A program made the translations under genes and the position numbers. The notes under the pieces are model-generated. The model did no database searches. It was given only the letters and a program-made list of their open reading frames with translations, and was not told the origin of the DNA. Source: Chitinophaga pinensis (lineage in GTDB: Bacteria > Bacteroidota > Bacteroidia > B-17B0 > Aurantibacillaceae). From it: DNA of 64,000 nt. Of the stretch, positions 35,601 to 45,365 are shown piece by piece (position 1 is the first letter of the stretch; each line of letters opens with the position of its first letter). The stretch spans positions 140,976 through 204,975 of the forward strand of contig CAMAPT010000001.1 of assembly GCA_945860225.1 (NCBI GenBank), in the 5' to 3' direction.

Positions 35601-37672
35601 TCGCTAGTGCTAGTTGCTCCTGGCAAATGAATATCTCCAGAATAACAAGAATTTGCAATAAATAGAGGGTATTTACCTTCGTTATTATAAAGAGACGGAT
35701 CGTCGATAGCTTGATCAAATCCGGTCACAGAACCATGTCCGAAAAAAGTAATCAATGATGCCCCATACTCAATCAATTGCTTGATAGAATCACTCACACT
35801 AGTTTGTATTGGAGCTGTAGTTGTTTTACCAAAACTAAAAATTCTGGCTCCAACCAAAGTGTCCTTTATAATATTACCAAAATCATTCAAATAATTTGCA
35901 AAAGTTTGTTGCTGAGATAAGTCAGATCCTCCGCTAAAATGCAATACTCGCTTATGCCAATCTTTTATCGGGTTTTGAATAAGACTAGATTCATGTGTTT
36001 TTACCTTATTTAAATAACTAATTACTTCTGCATCATTTTTTGCCGAAATACGACCTATCGGTATGAAAGGAACACTTGAACTTCCTCCATAAATGCCTGA
36101 TGTTAACAAATTATCCGATGGTGGATTACCCATCGTTGGTACCAAACAACTTGTCCAATTAACGGGATTATTTATAATCATTGAATGTTTAATGGATTTA
36201 CCAATTAATAATAAATATGTTGGGGGTAGAGAAAATCTATCACTTAAAAACCTACAAAAATTCTTAATCGCCAATGGATTTTTAACATTTCCGTATGCAA
36301 ATTGGCCATATAAATCATCAATATCGGCCATAATAACTTGATGAGCACCGCCCTGTGTACTTTCTCGGTAGGTTTTATAATCATTAGCAGAGTTTTTTAA
36401 ACTTTTATGCGTAATGATTAAATATGGTGAATTAATACCTTGTGTGTTATATTCATTAAAAAAGCCCGTTTCATTAACAGGAGTCAATACGTCGACAGGC
36501 TTAACATTAACTGATGTTGTTAAAAAACATTGTTTAGGTAAATTAGCATTAGGAATAAGTACATTGATTGAATTAGGTGTTGCACTAGTTAAAATATATT
36601 TATGATTAGTTAAATCATACAATATAACCTGCGCCCCTCCAATATTAATATTTTTGATTTCTAAATATGTTTTTAGTTGAGTAGGATGATTTTCAATATA
36701 AAATGTATGCTCTGAAGTATTTGAAAGATCGGGGATTTCAGGATATCTTAAATAGATATAGTGAATGTTGGTTATATTATTTTTAGTAATTAACGGATTA
36801 TTTTCGCTACTAACCCTGATTGATGAATTATTTTGCAACTGAGAGGAAACAAGTTCTTTTTCTACCAAGAAATGTCTGAATCCCAAGAAAGAAGTATCAT
36901 TAATTACTTTATAATTTCCAGATTGATCCAAAAAATCTATTTTTAATTGATGATCATAATTAATCCCACCAATACCAGTAGCAGATGCTCCGGAATAACT
37001 TACTCGTAATTTAACAGGTAGAGAAAGTGATTGATAAACATTCAAATTCCCGAAGTTTGTTTGAAGAAATTGACCTTTATTGATTAACTCACCATAGCCT
37101 TCCGTTTGTAAATATCTAGGATCAGATATGACATCCATAAATGTTGGACCAGAAGAATAATGCGTATTAAATGCTTTTATTTTTTCAGTATAAAAATAAT
37201 TAGAAGGTGTATATCCAATAAAATTCAAATCAGTTTCAACCGTCATCCTTCTATTATTTAATGAAGAATTCCAAGTTAAATAGGCATAATTAGTATCATT
37301 AAATAAAGGAATATAAGGATTAGGATGTCTTGTAATTTGATGATATGCTAATGAATCAAATAAACCATCATTTTTTTGTGCATAAAATTCAATGTAATCA
37401 TTACTATCAAAAGAATCGTCAGCTTCTCCTCTTAAATAAATGTATTGTTCTTCGCCCTTTATATATAATTGAAAATTTTTAGGATTTATCGATTTTACAG
37501 GAATACCTGAATTAAGTAATGTTGTATAGCCAATACGATATAATCCAGTTGAAGAAATGTTTATTCGAAAATACGATTGATTATAATTAATCCATTCATT
37601 TCCATATTTTTGGGCACATAAATAAAAGGCCTGTAAAACCAAATAATATGAAATAAATAAACGTTTAATCAT
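32645..37672 (-). CDS. porU: Type IX secretion C25-family sortase, PorU/PorU2-type, very large
   Basis: A 1675-residue secreted protein. It has an N-terminal signal peptide (hydrophobic to about residue 19) and a long beta-rich N-terminal region. The caspase-like peptidase C25 (gingipain-type) domain lies in the second quarter. The catalytic His is H646 in FFGHGS and the nucleophile is C676 in ANSCYSGD. The C terminus has a FNYPNPFS motif, and the WDGKDEFGDKLANGVYLYKV segment is FlgD-like, forming a T9SS-type domain. PorU in P. gingivalis is about 1160 residues; this length matches the large PorU2-type sortases. PorU removes the cargo sorting domain and attaches the anchor. The gene lies 3 bases after the PorV gene. 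Confidence 0.88.
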   Translation of the reverse strand: MIKRLFISYYLVLQAFYLCAQKYGNEWINYNQSYFRINISSTGLYRIGYTTLLNSGIPVKSINPKNFQLYIKGEEQYIYLRGEADDSFDSNDYIEFYAQKNDGLFDSLAYHQITRHPNPYIPLFNDTNYAYLTWNSSLNNRRMTVETDLNFIGYTPSNYFYTEKIKAFNTHYSSGPTFMDVISDPRYLQTEGYGELINKGQFLQTNFGNLNVYQSLSLPVKLRVSYSGASATGIGGINYDHQLKIDFLDQSGNYKVINDTSFLGFRHFLVEKELVSSQLQNNSSIRVSSENNPLITKNNITNIHYIYLRYPEIPDLSNTSEHTFYIENHPTQLKTYLEIKNINIGGAQVILYDLTNHKYILTSATPNSINVLIPNANLPKQCFLTTSVNVKPVDVLTPVNETGFFNEYNTQGINSPYLIITHKSLKNSANDYKTYRESTQGGAHQVIMADIDDLYGQFAYGNVKNPLAIKNFCRFLSDRFSLPPTYLLLIGKSIKHSMIINNPVNWTSCLVPTMGNPPSDNLLTSGIYGGSSSVPFIPIGRISAKNDAEVISYLNKVKTHESSLIQNPIKDWHKRVLHFSGGSDLSQQQTFANYLNDFGNIIKDTLVGARIFSFGKTTTAPIQTSVSDSIKQLIEYGASLITFFGHGSVTGFDQAIDDPSLYNNEGKYPLFIANSCYSGDIHLPGATSTSENFTLINKKGSIGFVASSSYGLINTLYNYSKGIYKSLSKESYYSGVGDAVKSSCENSSKDQLQEITNLEMTLEGDPSVKLNGFDKPDYEITHSSVYFNTSTYVDSIGINVIIKNNAKAIRDSFIVKIEHVFPTGDSAIYYKRFKVPFNIDTMHLFISKDVTKHIGLNRFKVFIDAWSEIDELSELNNTTGGYTDLMIPGGDAIPVFPYQYAIIPYTNQITLKASTIDPFAVATNYKLQLDTSDSFARPIQSILINSKGGVVKWTVNLPFKDSTVYFWRISKDSVASTDSYMWRESSFQVIGSKIGWSQAHFNQFKNDRYQYVNYIRDKRSFDFFNNKIGISCNNEYKSSNLYGIRYTLNNIIKSNYNFNTNDGWSVAVFDSISTEPWTSSVSGGYTFAQPYNNCLAFPNEKRASFDFGPSTFCGTNLAWTNDLQNFLNTVPINNYVLAYSSNTHRSSTFSSSLYEAFESFGGYSLRTVGDSVPVIVFGKKRKNPFVGCGQEVIGTSVNSKIVLTDTLVTKWNQGFIESDLIGPTTKWHSLHWNYSSQNNNSANDEIKLKIIGVKSNGMIDTLANYDKSDLNFYNLNNLIDARIYPKIKLIAFLSDNMFHLAPQLKKWQVIYDPIPECAINPQNQYLNNSISNSITEGDDLIIHLPVENIGMTDFNDSIEFTYFIQDAHRIKHQLPSKLKPNSFSTDKILIDTIHFNTLNFSGLNQLWVDVNSPSNSRYQLEQYHFNNVAQIPFFVNRDKTNPLLDVTIDGMHILNGDIISSKPKILITLKDENKFLALNDTGAFTLAIKYPNQSINQRLNFSKDLIFVPAQLPDNTCRVEWHPELLMDGKYTLSIKATDRSKNVSGAIDYSIQFEVVNKQTITQVFNYPNPFSTSTKFVFTLTGSEVPDIFTIQIMTITGKVVKEITKDELGTIRVGRNVTNYEWDGKDEFGDKLANGVYLYKVMVRHNGKAIDMRTTEGDDFFRKGYGKIVIIR

Positions 37673-37675
37673 TGG

Positions 37676-38764
37676 CTATTGTTTATTAATATCAATTTTG
37701 ACAGTAAAAATATGTGAATATAAAGAACTCGATGTATTTCCAATATTTGCCATGGCATAATCTAATGCAAAAACTTTATACTTAATTCCTAGTCCAATGT
37801 TTGGCTGAACAGTTGTTACATCTGCTCCCATTACATTTTTACTTTTTTGAATATTACCCAATCCGCTTCTTAAATAAATAAATTTTTTATACCCTATTTC
37901 TAACCCAAGTGCCGGTTCCAAACTCCAAGTATTTGTTTTTATTATCGTATTTCTTTTTCCATCGAACGTATTAATTGCGTTAATTTCTCCACCAATCGAA
38001 ATCCGATTTTGCCAAGCATACCATGTCTTAGTAGCACCTAAAATTAGTTTAGGAACTGTTACTTCCATAGAATTAGCGGGTATCTCATTTCCAGTAATGG
38101 CAAAAGTTTGCTTCATATCATCTGTAAGACTATAAGTCCAGGCATTAAAAGTGCCTGTAATGTCTCGAGCCATAACAGCCAATCTCCATTTTTTATAATC
38201 ATACATAACTCCTCCATCCATTCCAAATCCCCATGAACCAGCAAAATCACCCAATTTTCGTCTGATAATTTTCACATTACCTCCAATTTTCAATCCTTTG
38301 ATTTTGATTATGTTTCTAGCGTATGATAATAAAACAGCGGCATCTACCGCATTAAATGATTTTAATCTTGAATAATCAATATTTCCATTTGCATCTATCA
38401 ATTCGGTCGTATTTGGAATATTATCTACTCCAAACCTAATGAATGTTATGCCTGCAACACTATTACTATCTATACGTTTCGAGCCCCCAATAAAATCATA
38501 TTTGGCAATACCGGCAAAATATTCGGCATGCATCAAGCCTACCTGTAAATTAGAATTTTGTAATTGTAATCCTGAAGGATTCCAATAACCAGCAGTTACA
38601 TCATTTACAGAAGCAATATTGGCGTTGCCCATTGAAAGTGCCCTTGCTCCTACTCCAACACTCAGAAATTCATTGCTATATTTAGCAATTTGAGCATAAA
38701 CAATAGAAGTTTTTCCTGTGATAATTAAAATTAGAATAACTATTTTTTTGATAACAGATGACAT
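37676..38764 (-). CDS. porV: PorV/PorQ family outer-membrane protein of type IX secretion
   Basis: A 362-residue protein. It starts with a signal peptide and continues SVGVGARALSMGNANIASVNDVTAGYWNPSGL, the typical PorV N terminus of a 14-strand barrel. The rest is beta-barrel-like with alternating hydrophobic strands and ends with an outer-membrane-type C-terminal strand. PorV hands cargo from the translocon to the PorU sortase. It sits directly before the sortase gene (3 bases), as in Bacteroidota such as Flavobacterium. Confidence 0.88.
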   Translation of the reverse strand: MSSVIKKIVILILIITGKTSIVYAQIAKYSNEFLSVGVGARALSMGNANIASVNDVTAGYWNPSGLQLQNSNLQVGLMHAEYFAGIAKYDFIGGSKRIDSNSVAGITFIRFGVDNIPNTTELIDANGNIDYSRLKSFNAVDAAVLLSYARNIIKIKGLKIGGNVKIIRRKLGDFAGSWGFGMDGGVMYDYKKWRLAVMARDITGTFNAWTYSLTDDMKQTFAITGNEIPANSMEVTVPKLILGATKTWYAWQNRISIGGEINAINTFDGKRNTIIKTNTWSLEPALGLEIGYKKFIYLRSGLGNIQKSKNVMGADVTTVQPNIGLGIKYKVFALDYAMANIGNTSSSLYSHIFTVKIDINKQ

Positions 38765-38784
38765 AATTATATAGATAGGTACGA

Positions 38785-39741
38785 TTAAGGTTGTACTTTT
38801 AGTAACGAATTTTGGTTAATAATAGTATTAAAAACGTTCGAAAAACTTTCTGTAAATTTTTTAGCGCCTTTTAAATTCAAATGATTAGCGTCTGAAAAAA
38901 AATGAATACCATCAAATGCCAAAGAATCTGAATAATCAAAGTAATCAATTTGATGTGAGTTAGCAATATCTTTCATTTCTTTAGCAAGATAACCTTTATT
39001 TAAAATTTGTTTCCTAATCGACTCTGTAACTGGTGTTGTAACTAAGACTAAATGAATAGCATGTTTTTTTGAAAATAAAATAATGGAATCCAAATAATGC
39101 CTATTAGTATCTGAAATAAATGACAAACTAGGCTTTTTCACTTTAGAATCATTAAATTCATTAGAAAAACTTGTTTGAAATCCCTTGTACATGAGGGTAT
39201 CATATTTTCCCGAAATAGTAAGCCAACCATGCAAAGAAGCACTTAAATAGTTAAACTGAGTATAAGGCAATGAGTGAAGTGGGTTGTAATAAAAAGAATT
39301 CATTCTATCATCTAACTGTGATAACTCTTTCATTAAATAAGCGTTTTGGAGATAAGGGAAATATCTAGGAAAATTAATTAGCCGATTAGTATCATTATCG
39401 AGCGAAAAATAATCTACATTAAAAACAATATATTTGGGCATTTGATGTTGATGTCGATATATTTTTAATAATGCAAAACTAAGCTTTACAGAAGCACCTT
39501 CAATCCCCATATTATAACTGTTCAAACTAGTTATACTGTCAAAGATTTGCGGAGAGAAATGCATTTCTGCTCGCGAAGAACCCAAAAACAAAACATTATA
39601 CGAAAGATTTGTTTTGATAAACAATTCATTGTATTTGTCGTATATACCTTGTCTATTTTTACGAATCCCTGCATATAAAAATGCCCTATACGTATAAAGT
39701 AAACATACAACTATTAACGAATATGTTGCAATGCGTTTCAT
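38785..39741 (-). CDS. SGNH/AlgX-like protein of the MBOAT acyltransferase pair
   Basis: A 318-residue protein. I take the ATG at 39741, which overlaps the MBOAT stop codon by one base (TGATG); a TTG one codon upstream is possible. Residues about 5-22 are a membrane anchor. The SGNH-type block I is VLFLGSSRAEMHFSP near residue 54. A conserved D-x-x-H is seen in FFSDANHLNLKGA near residue 290. This architecture (single anchor plus extracytoplasmic SGNH domain) matches AlgX/AlgJ and DltD-type partners of MBOAT proteins. It probably moves acyl groups from the MBOAT channel to a surface polymer. It lies 20 bases before porV. Confidence 0.75.
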   Translation of the reverse strand: MKRIATYSLIVVCLLYTYRAFLYAGIRKNRQGIYDKYNELFIKTNLSYNVLFLGSSRAEMHFSPQIFDSITSLNSYNMGIEGASVKLSFALLKIYRHQHQMPKYIVFNVDYFSLDNDTNRLINFPRYFPYLQNAYLMKELSQLDDRMNSFYYNPLHSLPYTQFNYLSASLHGWLTISGKYDTLMYKGFQTSFSNEFNDSKVKKPSLSFISDTNRHYLDSIILFSKKHAIHLVLVTTPVTESIRKQILNKGYLAKEMKDIANSHQIDYFDYSDSLAFDGIHFFSDANHLNLKGAKKFTESFSNVFNTIINQNSLLKVQP

Positions 39742-41138
39742 CAAAATTGAAAATAAATGAAACTATTTGAATTAAAGTTCCCAAAAGCAAAAATCAAACA
39801 TAAAACAACGATATAAAATATCGGCTTCACTTTGTCAACAAAAGATATTTTTAAAAACGAATACTCTTCTTGAACTTCTTTTGTAATTAAAACAAACAAG
39901 AAGCAAAACATTAACATTAAAAATAAAAAATCATTTAATGCAAAAAAATGAATCATCCCGCCTTTAAGACTAAAATTGACAAAAATAGAATAATAAATAT
40001 ATTTTAAATCAGACAGATTATTTGATCGAAAGGCAATAAAAAACAAGGAGATTAAAATCATGGTATATATCCATTTTAATATTTCGGGTATTTTAAAAAC
40101 TATCTTATTCAACGAGCGCTCTAATAAGTAAAATACGCCATTCAATACCCCCCAAATAAAAAAAGTAAAATTGGCTCCATGCCACAACCCACTTAATATA
40201 AAAACAAATAAAATATTAAAGACCCATTTTAATCTATTCACTTTATTGCCACCTAATGAAAAATACACATACTCCTTAAACCAACTCGTTAAACTAATAT
40301 GATGGCGTTTCCAATATTCAGTTATAGACTTTGACAACAGAGGTCGTTTCCAATTGATATCCAATTTTATATTAAAAAGTTTAGCCACACCAGTTGCAAT
40401 ATCTGAGTATCCAGAAAAATCAGCATACAACTGAATTAAAAACAATATGGCTACCAATATATACTCAATTGAATTAAAATTAGATGGCAAATTGTTAAAT
40501 ACAGGATTAATTATCCGGGCTAGATTATCGGCAATGACCATTTTCTTGAAAAATCCCCAAATCATCAACTTGAATGCTTCCCAAAATTCTATATTTTTAA
40601 AGTAATGTGTGGTTTTTAATTGAGGCATTAAAGACGAATACCTAACTATAGGACCAGCAACCATGTGAGGAAAAAAAGACACATACAACAAAAAATCAAC
40701 CATTTTATCATCTGCCTTGTATTTACCTCGATAAATATCAATTAAATAACTCATAGATTGAAATGTATAAAATGACAAACCAGCTGGTATAATAAAACTA
40801 GAAAGTAGAAGTGAATTAGTTGAAAAAACCGATAATGCCGTATTGTAAAAAAAAACAAAATATTTAAATATAAACAAAACTCCAATATTTGTAGTAAGAC
40901 TAAAAACTAAGAATGTTTTTTTATATTTCGAACTGTTTGTTTTTGAAATCAATCTAGCCACATAAAAATCGAGAACCGAGGTTCCGATCAACAACAATAA
41001 AAACCAAGGATTGTAGGAAAAATAAAAATAATAAGAGGCTAAAAGCATGCATATATTCCTGCCCTTTGGTTGTATTAACCAATATGCAATGAATACAAAG
41101 GGTAAAAAAATAAAAAAATTCAGCGAATTAAATACCAT
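39741..41138 (-). CDS. MBOAT family O-acyltransferase (AlgI-like)
   Basis: A 465-residue membrane protein with about eleven hydrophobic segments. Diagnostic motifs are FYTFQSMSYLIDIYRG near residue 130, YADFSGYSDIATGVAKLFNI near 243, TEYWKRHHISLTSWFKEYVY near 273 and the catalytic histidine in LSGLWHGANFTFFIWG near 320. MBOAT proteins transfer acyl groups across the membrane, as AlgI does in alginate acetylation. The gene heads a run MBOAT-SGNH-porV-porU with overlaps or short gaps. Confidence 0.92.
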   Translation of the reverse strand: MVFNSLNFFIFLPFVFIAYWLIQPKGRNICMLLASYYFYFSYNPWFLLLLIGTSVLDFYVARLISKTNSSKYKKTFLVFSLTTNIGVLFIFKYFVFFYNTALSVFSTNSLLLSSFIIPAGLSFYTFQSMSYLIDIYRGKYKADDKMVDFLLYVSFFPHMVAGPIVRYSSLMPQLKTTHYFKNIEFWEAFKLMIWGFFKKMVIADNLARIINPVFNNLPSNFNSIEYILVAILFLIQLYADFSGYSDIATGVAKLFNIKLDINWKRPLLSKSITEYWKRHHISLTSWFKEYVYFSLGGNKVNRLKWVFNILFVFILSGLWHGANFTFFIWGVLNGVFYLLERSLNKIVFKIPEILKWIYTMILISLFFIAFRSNNLSDLKYIYYSIFVNFSLKGGMIHFFALNDFLFLMLMFCFLFVLITKEVQEEYSFLKISFVDKVKPIFYIVVLCLIFAFGNFNSNSFIYFQF

Positions 41139-41292
41139 CTTTTGTAAATATACAGATGAATTAGTTTTAACATTGATGGCCTTACCATAAATTGATAAAT
41201 ATGCTAGCAGAAAAATAAAAAAAATTACCCAAATAGCAATTACTAATTGTATATTCTGTAATTCTCAGCATTTTTATATATTTACGCACCTA

Positions 41293-42021
41293 ATGATTAT
41301 AAAAAAACATATTCCGAATGCAATTACTTGTTGTAATTTATTGTGTGGTTGCTTAGCTATTATTCAAGCTTTACATGGTAATTTGTATATGGCTGCCCTT
41401 TTGGTAGGCCTAGCCGCAATTTTTGATTTTTTTGATGGATTTGCTGCCCGTTTATTAAAAGTAAGCTCTCCAATTGGTAAAGACCTTGATAGTCTTGCTG
41501 ATATGGTAACATTTGGAGTAGTTCCTGGTTTTGTGATGTATCAGCTAATAGAAAAATCCATTTTTTATTATTCCGATTCTCTTTTTCAAAACCCAATACC
41601 GATTTTTTTCAATTATATTAAATACGCAGCTTTTTTTATCCCCCTATTTTCAGCAGTACGTCTTGCAAAATTTAATAATGACTTACGACAATCTGAATCC
41701 TTTATTGGAGTTCCAACACCTGCTAATGCTATCTTAATATGTTCTCTGCCATTTTTATTAGAAAAAAATCATCAATTCGATTTTTTATTTAACCCTTTTA
41801 TTCTTGGGTCAATCACTATCATTTTAAGCCTAATGTTAATTGCTGAACTTCCATTATTTGCCTTAAAATTTAAACATTTCAAATGGAAAGGCAATGAAAT
41901 CAGATTTATATTTTTAGCTACATGCTTAATATCCATTGCTATTTTTAAAATAGCTGGGATTCCACTTATTATTATATTATACGTCTTATTAAGCCTTGTG
42001 TATAACAAAATATACAAGTAA
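41293..42021 (+). CDS. pssA: Phosphatidylserine synthase PssA (CDP-alcohol phosphatidyltransferase)
   Basis: A 242-residue membrane protein. The CDP-alcohol motif D-G-x2-A-R-x8-G-x3-D-x3-D is exact: DGFAARLLKVSSPIGKDLDSLAD near residues 48-70. The opening IKKHIPNAITCCNLLCGCLA is typical of type II PssA. It makes phosphatidylserine from CDP-diacylglycerol and serine, the precursor of phosphatidylethanolamine. No psd decarboxylase is adjacent. Divergent from the MBOAT gene. Confidence 0.9.
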   Translation: MIIKKHIPNAITCCNLLCGCLAIIQALHGNLYMAALLVGLAAIFDFFDGFAARLLKVSSPIGKDLDSLADMVTFGVVPGFVMYQLIEKSIFYYSDSLFQNPIPIFFNYIKYAAFFIPLFSAVRLAKFNNDLRQSESFIGVPTPANAILICSLPFLLEKNHQFDFLFNPFILGSITIILSLMLIAELPLFALKFKHFKWKGNEIRFIFLATCLISIAIFKIAGIPLIIILYVLLSLVYNKIYK

Positions 42022-42254
42022 AAATTAGTATCAAAAGCAAATCACTTATCTGATTTAGTGCCTTACTAAAATTTTGATAATAATTTTCTTTAATTGCTAT
42101 AGTATCTAGCTTCTCATTTTTATTTATTTCCCTGTTATTTTATTCAATAAATTTTGAATCAATTATTTTTTTAAATGATTTAAAAATACTCTAACAGATT
42201 TCTGTATTGTTATTTCAATATTTATGTATGTTCCTAATCCCATAAAAAATAAAT

Positions 42255-42284
42255 AAAAAAGGCTGTCTTATTTTTAAGACAGCC
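42255..42284 (-). terminator. Rho-independent terminator after aconitase
   Basis: The arms GGCTGTCTTA and TAAGACAGCC pair exactly around a 4-base loop. On the minus strand the hairpin is followed by six T's. It lies 24 bases past the aconitase stop codon. Confidence 0.9.
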
Positions 42285-42307
42285 CCTTATTGTATAATGA
42301 AAATAGC

Positions 42308-44575
42308 TTAAGCTTTTACAGAAGCTCTGATGATATTTAAAGCACCACCAGCTTTAAACCACTCAATTTGTTGGGCATTGTAACTGTGGTTTACTTTAAA
42401 TTCTTCTTTACTACCATCGGCATGTGTTAACGCAATGGTTAACTGTACACCTGGTGTAAAACTAGTTAAGCCTAAAACATCAATGGTATCATCTTCTTTA
42501 ATTTTATCGTAATCAGCTGTGTTAGCAAAGGTTAATGCTAACATACCTTGTTTCTTTAAATTTGTTTCGTGGATACGAGCAAATGATTTCACTAATACAG
42601 CTTTCACACCTAAATGACGCGGTTCCATAGCTGCATGCTCACGAGATGAACCTTCACCATAGTTTTCGTCACCTACTACAATAGACCCAATATTTTGAGC
42701 TTTGTAAGCACGTTGCACAACTGGCACACCGGCATACTCACCTGTCATTTGGTTTTTAACTGAATCTGTTTTGTCGTTAAATGCATTAACAGCACCAATT
42801 AACATATTATTTGAAATGTTATCTAAGTGACCACGGAATTTTAACCATGGACCAGCCATAGAAATATGATCCGTCGTACATTTACCCTTAGCTTTAATTA
42901 ATAATTTCAAGCCTTTAAAATCAACACCATTCCATGCCGCAAATGGATCTAATAATTGTAAACGTTTAGAAGTTGGCTCAACTAATACTTGCACATTACT
43001 TCCATCTGCAGCTGGCGCTTGGTATCCTGCATCATCAACTGCAAAACCTTTTGGAGGTAATTCGTCACCATTAGGAGCATCTAATTTAACTTGCTCACCT
43101 TTTTCGTTAGTTAAGGTATCTGTTAAAGGATTAAATCCTAAATCACCCGCAATGGCTAAAGCTGTTACAATTTCAGGAGATGCTACAAACGCATACGTAT
43201 TTGGGTTACCATCTGCACGTTTAGCAAAGTTACGGTTGAAAGAGTGAACGATTGTATTTTTCTCTTGTTTCTCAGCGCCAACACGATCCCACATACCAAT
43301 ACAAGGACCACAAGCGTTAGTAAACACTGTAGCTCCAACTTCATCAAATGTTTTTAAGAATCCATCACGTTCAATCGTGAAACGAATTTGTTCTGAACCT
43401 GGATTAATCATAAAGTCACCTTTAGATTTTAATCCTTTTGCCGAAACTTGTTTCGCTAAAGATACCGCACGAGCGATGTCTTCGTATGACGAGTTCGTAC
43501 AAGAACCAATTAAACCAGCTTCCACTTTCATTGGCCAACCGTTTTTCTCAGCTGCTGCTTTTAATTGAGAAATAGGTGTTGCTAAATCTGGAGTGAAAGG
43601 TCCGTTTACGTATGGTTCTAATTCAGATAAATTGATTTCAATCACTTCATCAAAATATTTTTCAGGGTTTGCATATACTTCAGCATCACCAGTTAAATGT
43701 TCTTTAATACCATCTGCTAAAGCAGCCACATCAGCACGACCAGTTGCTTTTAAGTAACGGCTCATGCTTTCGTCATAACCAAAAGTAGATGTGGTCGCAC
43801 CAATTTCAGCACCCATATTACATATTGTGCCTTTACCTGTACAAGATAAACTAATTGCTCCTTCCCCAAAATATTCAACTACTTTATCAGTACCGCCTTT
43901 CACGGTTAAAATACCAGCAACTTTTAAGATAACATCTTTAGCGCTTGCCCAACCATTTAATTTACCAGTTAATTTAATACCAATTAATTTTGGCATTTTT
44001 AGTTCCCAAGGTAAACCAGCCATTACGTCGCAAGCATCTGCTCCACCAACACCAATCGCAATCATTCCTAAACCACCAGCATTTACTGTGTGAGAATCGG
44101 TGCCAATCATCATACCACCAGGGAAAGCGTAGTTCTCTAATACAATTTGGTGAATAATCCCAGCACCTGGTTTCCAAAAACCAATACCGTATTTATTTGA
44201 TACAGACGCTAAGAAGTTAAACACTTCTTCGCTTTCTGTTTTAGCTCTTGATAAATCAGCATTTGCGCCAACTTTTGCTTGAATTAAGTGATCGCAGTGA
44301 ACAGAAGAAGGAACAGCTACAGTAGGACGACCAGCTTGCATAAATTGCAATAAAGCCATTTGCGCTGTGGCATCTTGCATAGCTACCCTGTCCGGATTAA
44401 AATCAACATAAGCTTTTCCGCGTTCGTAGTTTTTCACTTCAAACGAGGCATCTAAATGCGAATACAAGATTTTTTCTGCTAAAGTTAAAGGTCGACCTAA
44501 GGTTTTACGAGCTGCTTCAATACGTGAAGGCATATTAGCGTAAACCTTCTTAATCATGTCAATGTCAAATGCCAT
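42308..44575 (-). CDS. Aconitate hydratase
   Basis: A 755-residue aconitase of the mitochondrial-like type. The iron-sulfur ligand region is [14 protein letters not shown] near residue 358, and the other two ligands are in [13 protein letters not shown] near residue 422. The active-site segment [17 protein letters not shown] is near 640. It isomerises citrate to isocitrate in the TCA cycle, using a labile 4Fe-4S cluster. Sequence length and motifs are complete. The upstream gap holds ATTTAAG-like repeats. Confidence 0.96.
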   Translation of the reverse strand: MAFDIDMIKKVYANMPSRIEAARKTLGRPLTLAEKILYSHLDASFEVKNYERGKAYVDFNPDRVAMQDATAQMALLQFMQAGRPTVAVPSSVHCDHLIQAKVGANADLSRAKTESEEVFNFLASVSNKYGIGFWKPGAGIIHQIVLENYAFPGGMMIGTDSHTVNAGGLGMIAIGVGGADACDVMAGLPWELKMPKLIGIKLTGKLNGWASAKDVILKVAGILTVKGGTDKVVEYFGEGAISLSCTGKGTICNMGAEIGATTSTFGYDESMSRYLKATGRADVAALADGIKEHLTGDAEVYANPEKYFDEVIEINLSELEPYVNGPFTPDLATPISQLKAAAEKNGWPMKVEAGLIGSCTNSSYEDIARAVSLAKQVSAKGLKSKGDFMINPGSEQIRFTIERDGFLKTFDEVGATVFTNACGPCIGMWDRVGAEKQEKNTIVHSFNRNFAKRADGNPNTYAFVASPEIVTALAIAGDLGFNPLTDTLTNEKGEQVKLDAPNGDELPPKGFAVDDAGYQAPAADGSNVQVLVEPTSKRLQLLDPFAAWNGVDFKGLKLLIKAKGKCTTDHISMAGPWLKFRGHLDNISNNMLIGAVNAFNDKTDSVKNQMTGEYAGVPVVQRAYKAQNIGSIVVGDENYGEGSSREHAAMEPRHLGVKAVLVKSFARIHETNLKKQGMLALTFANTADYDKIKEDDTIDVLGLTSFTPGVQLTIALTHADGSKEEFKVNHSYNAQQIEWFKAGGALNIIRASVKA

Positions 44576-44580
44576 AGTAT

Positions 44581-44628
44581 TTAAGATTTAAGAGTTATGA
44601 TTTTAGAGTTTAGGGTTATGATTTTGAA
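44581..44628. repeat. Low-complexity repeat region upstream of aconitase
   Basis: AT-rich sequence with two copies of GTTATGATTTT spaced by 10 bases and a TTAAGATTTAAGAG motif. It lies in the leader of aconitase and resembles the motifs at 28223-28271 and 62900-62927. Confidence 0.4.
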
Positions 44629-44685
44629 TTCAAAAAATTGCGATACGAATTTACACAAATTTATTATTATTTAAGGGGCCAGTTT

Positions 44686-45363
44686 TCAATATTTCACAAT
44701 TTCACCATCTTTCATTTCAATGATGCGATCACTTTTTTTTGCAAAATCATCATCATGGGTTACAGAAATAATAGTTTGACCATATGAACGTGTTAAATGC
44801 TGAAACATGTCGAACACGAGTCTTGTATTGTTGCTATCCAAATTTCCGGTTGGCTCGTCGCCCATAATAATTATTGGATCGTTTATGAGAGCTCTAGCTA
44901 TAGCTACCCGTTGCTGTTGTCCGCCCGAAAGTTTACTAGCCGGCTTCAGTGCTTGATCTTTTAATCCTAAAATTTCTAATTTTTCGTAAGCCTTAGCTTC
45001 TATGTCCTTTACCGATAACCTTCCTAATTTCAAAGCAGGAATCATGACATTCTGCAAACATGAAAATTCGGATAACAAATAATGGAATTGAAACACAAAA
45101 CCAATTTTTTCATTTCTAATTTCGGCCATTTTATCTTTCGACAATCCAGTAACTAACTCATTATCAATAAACAAACTACCCGAATAATCATTATCCATCG
45201 TAGAAAGTATGTAAAGTAAGGTAGATTTACCACTTCCCGACTTCCCAATCATCGACAGAAACTCCCCCTTTTTTACCTCAAACTCAATGTTTTTTAAAAC
45301 CTTAAATTCGATTGGATCGTAAAAAAATTTATTCAAATTTTCTGTTCGTAATACCGTGTTCAT
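44686..45363 (-). CDS. ABC transporter ATPase, LolD/MacB-like
   Basis: A 225-residue ATPase. Walker A is GKSGSGKST near residue 39, the signature is LSGGQQQRVAIARAL near 142, and Walker B is IIMGDEPTGNLDS near 163, the MacB/LolD type. It follows the permease gene by 2 bases, so the two form a MacB-type complex. The complete five-gene cluster suggests export of a drug, a peptide or a membrane-active compound, not lipoprotein release. Confidence 0.9.
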   Translation of the reverse strand: MNTVLRTENLNKFFYDPIEFKVLKNIEFEVKKGEFLSMIGKSGSGKSTLLYILSTMDNDYSGSLFIDNELVTGLSKDKMAEIRNEKIGFVFQFHYLLSEFSCLQNVMIPALKLGRLSVKDIEAKAYEKLEILGLKDQALKPASKLSGGQQQRVAIARALINDPIIIMGDEPTGNLDSNNTRLVFDMFQHLTRSYGQTIISVTHDDDFAKKSDRIIEMKDGEIVKY

Positions 45364-45365
45364 GA

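Noticed and set aside
42022..42254. Gap between pssA and aconitase, checked for hidden genes
   Set aside because: It is AT-rich sequence without an ORF of credible length on either strand or tRNA-like structure; only the terminator that follows it is supported.
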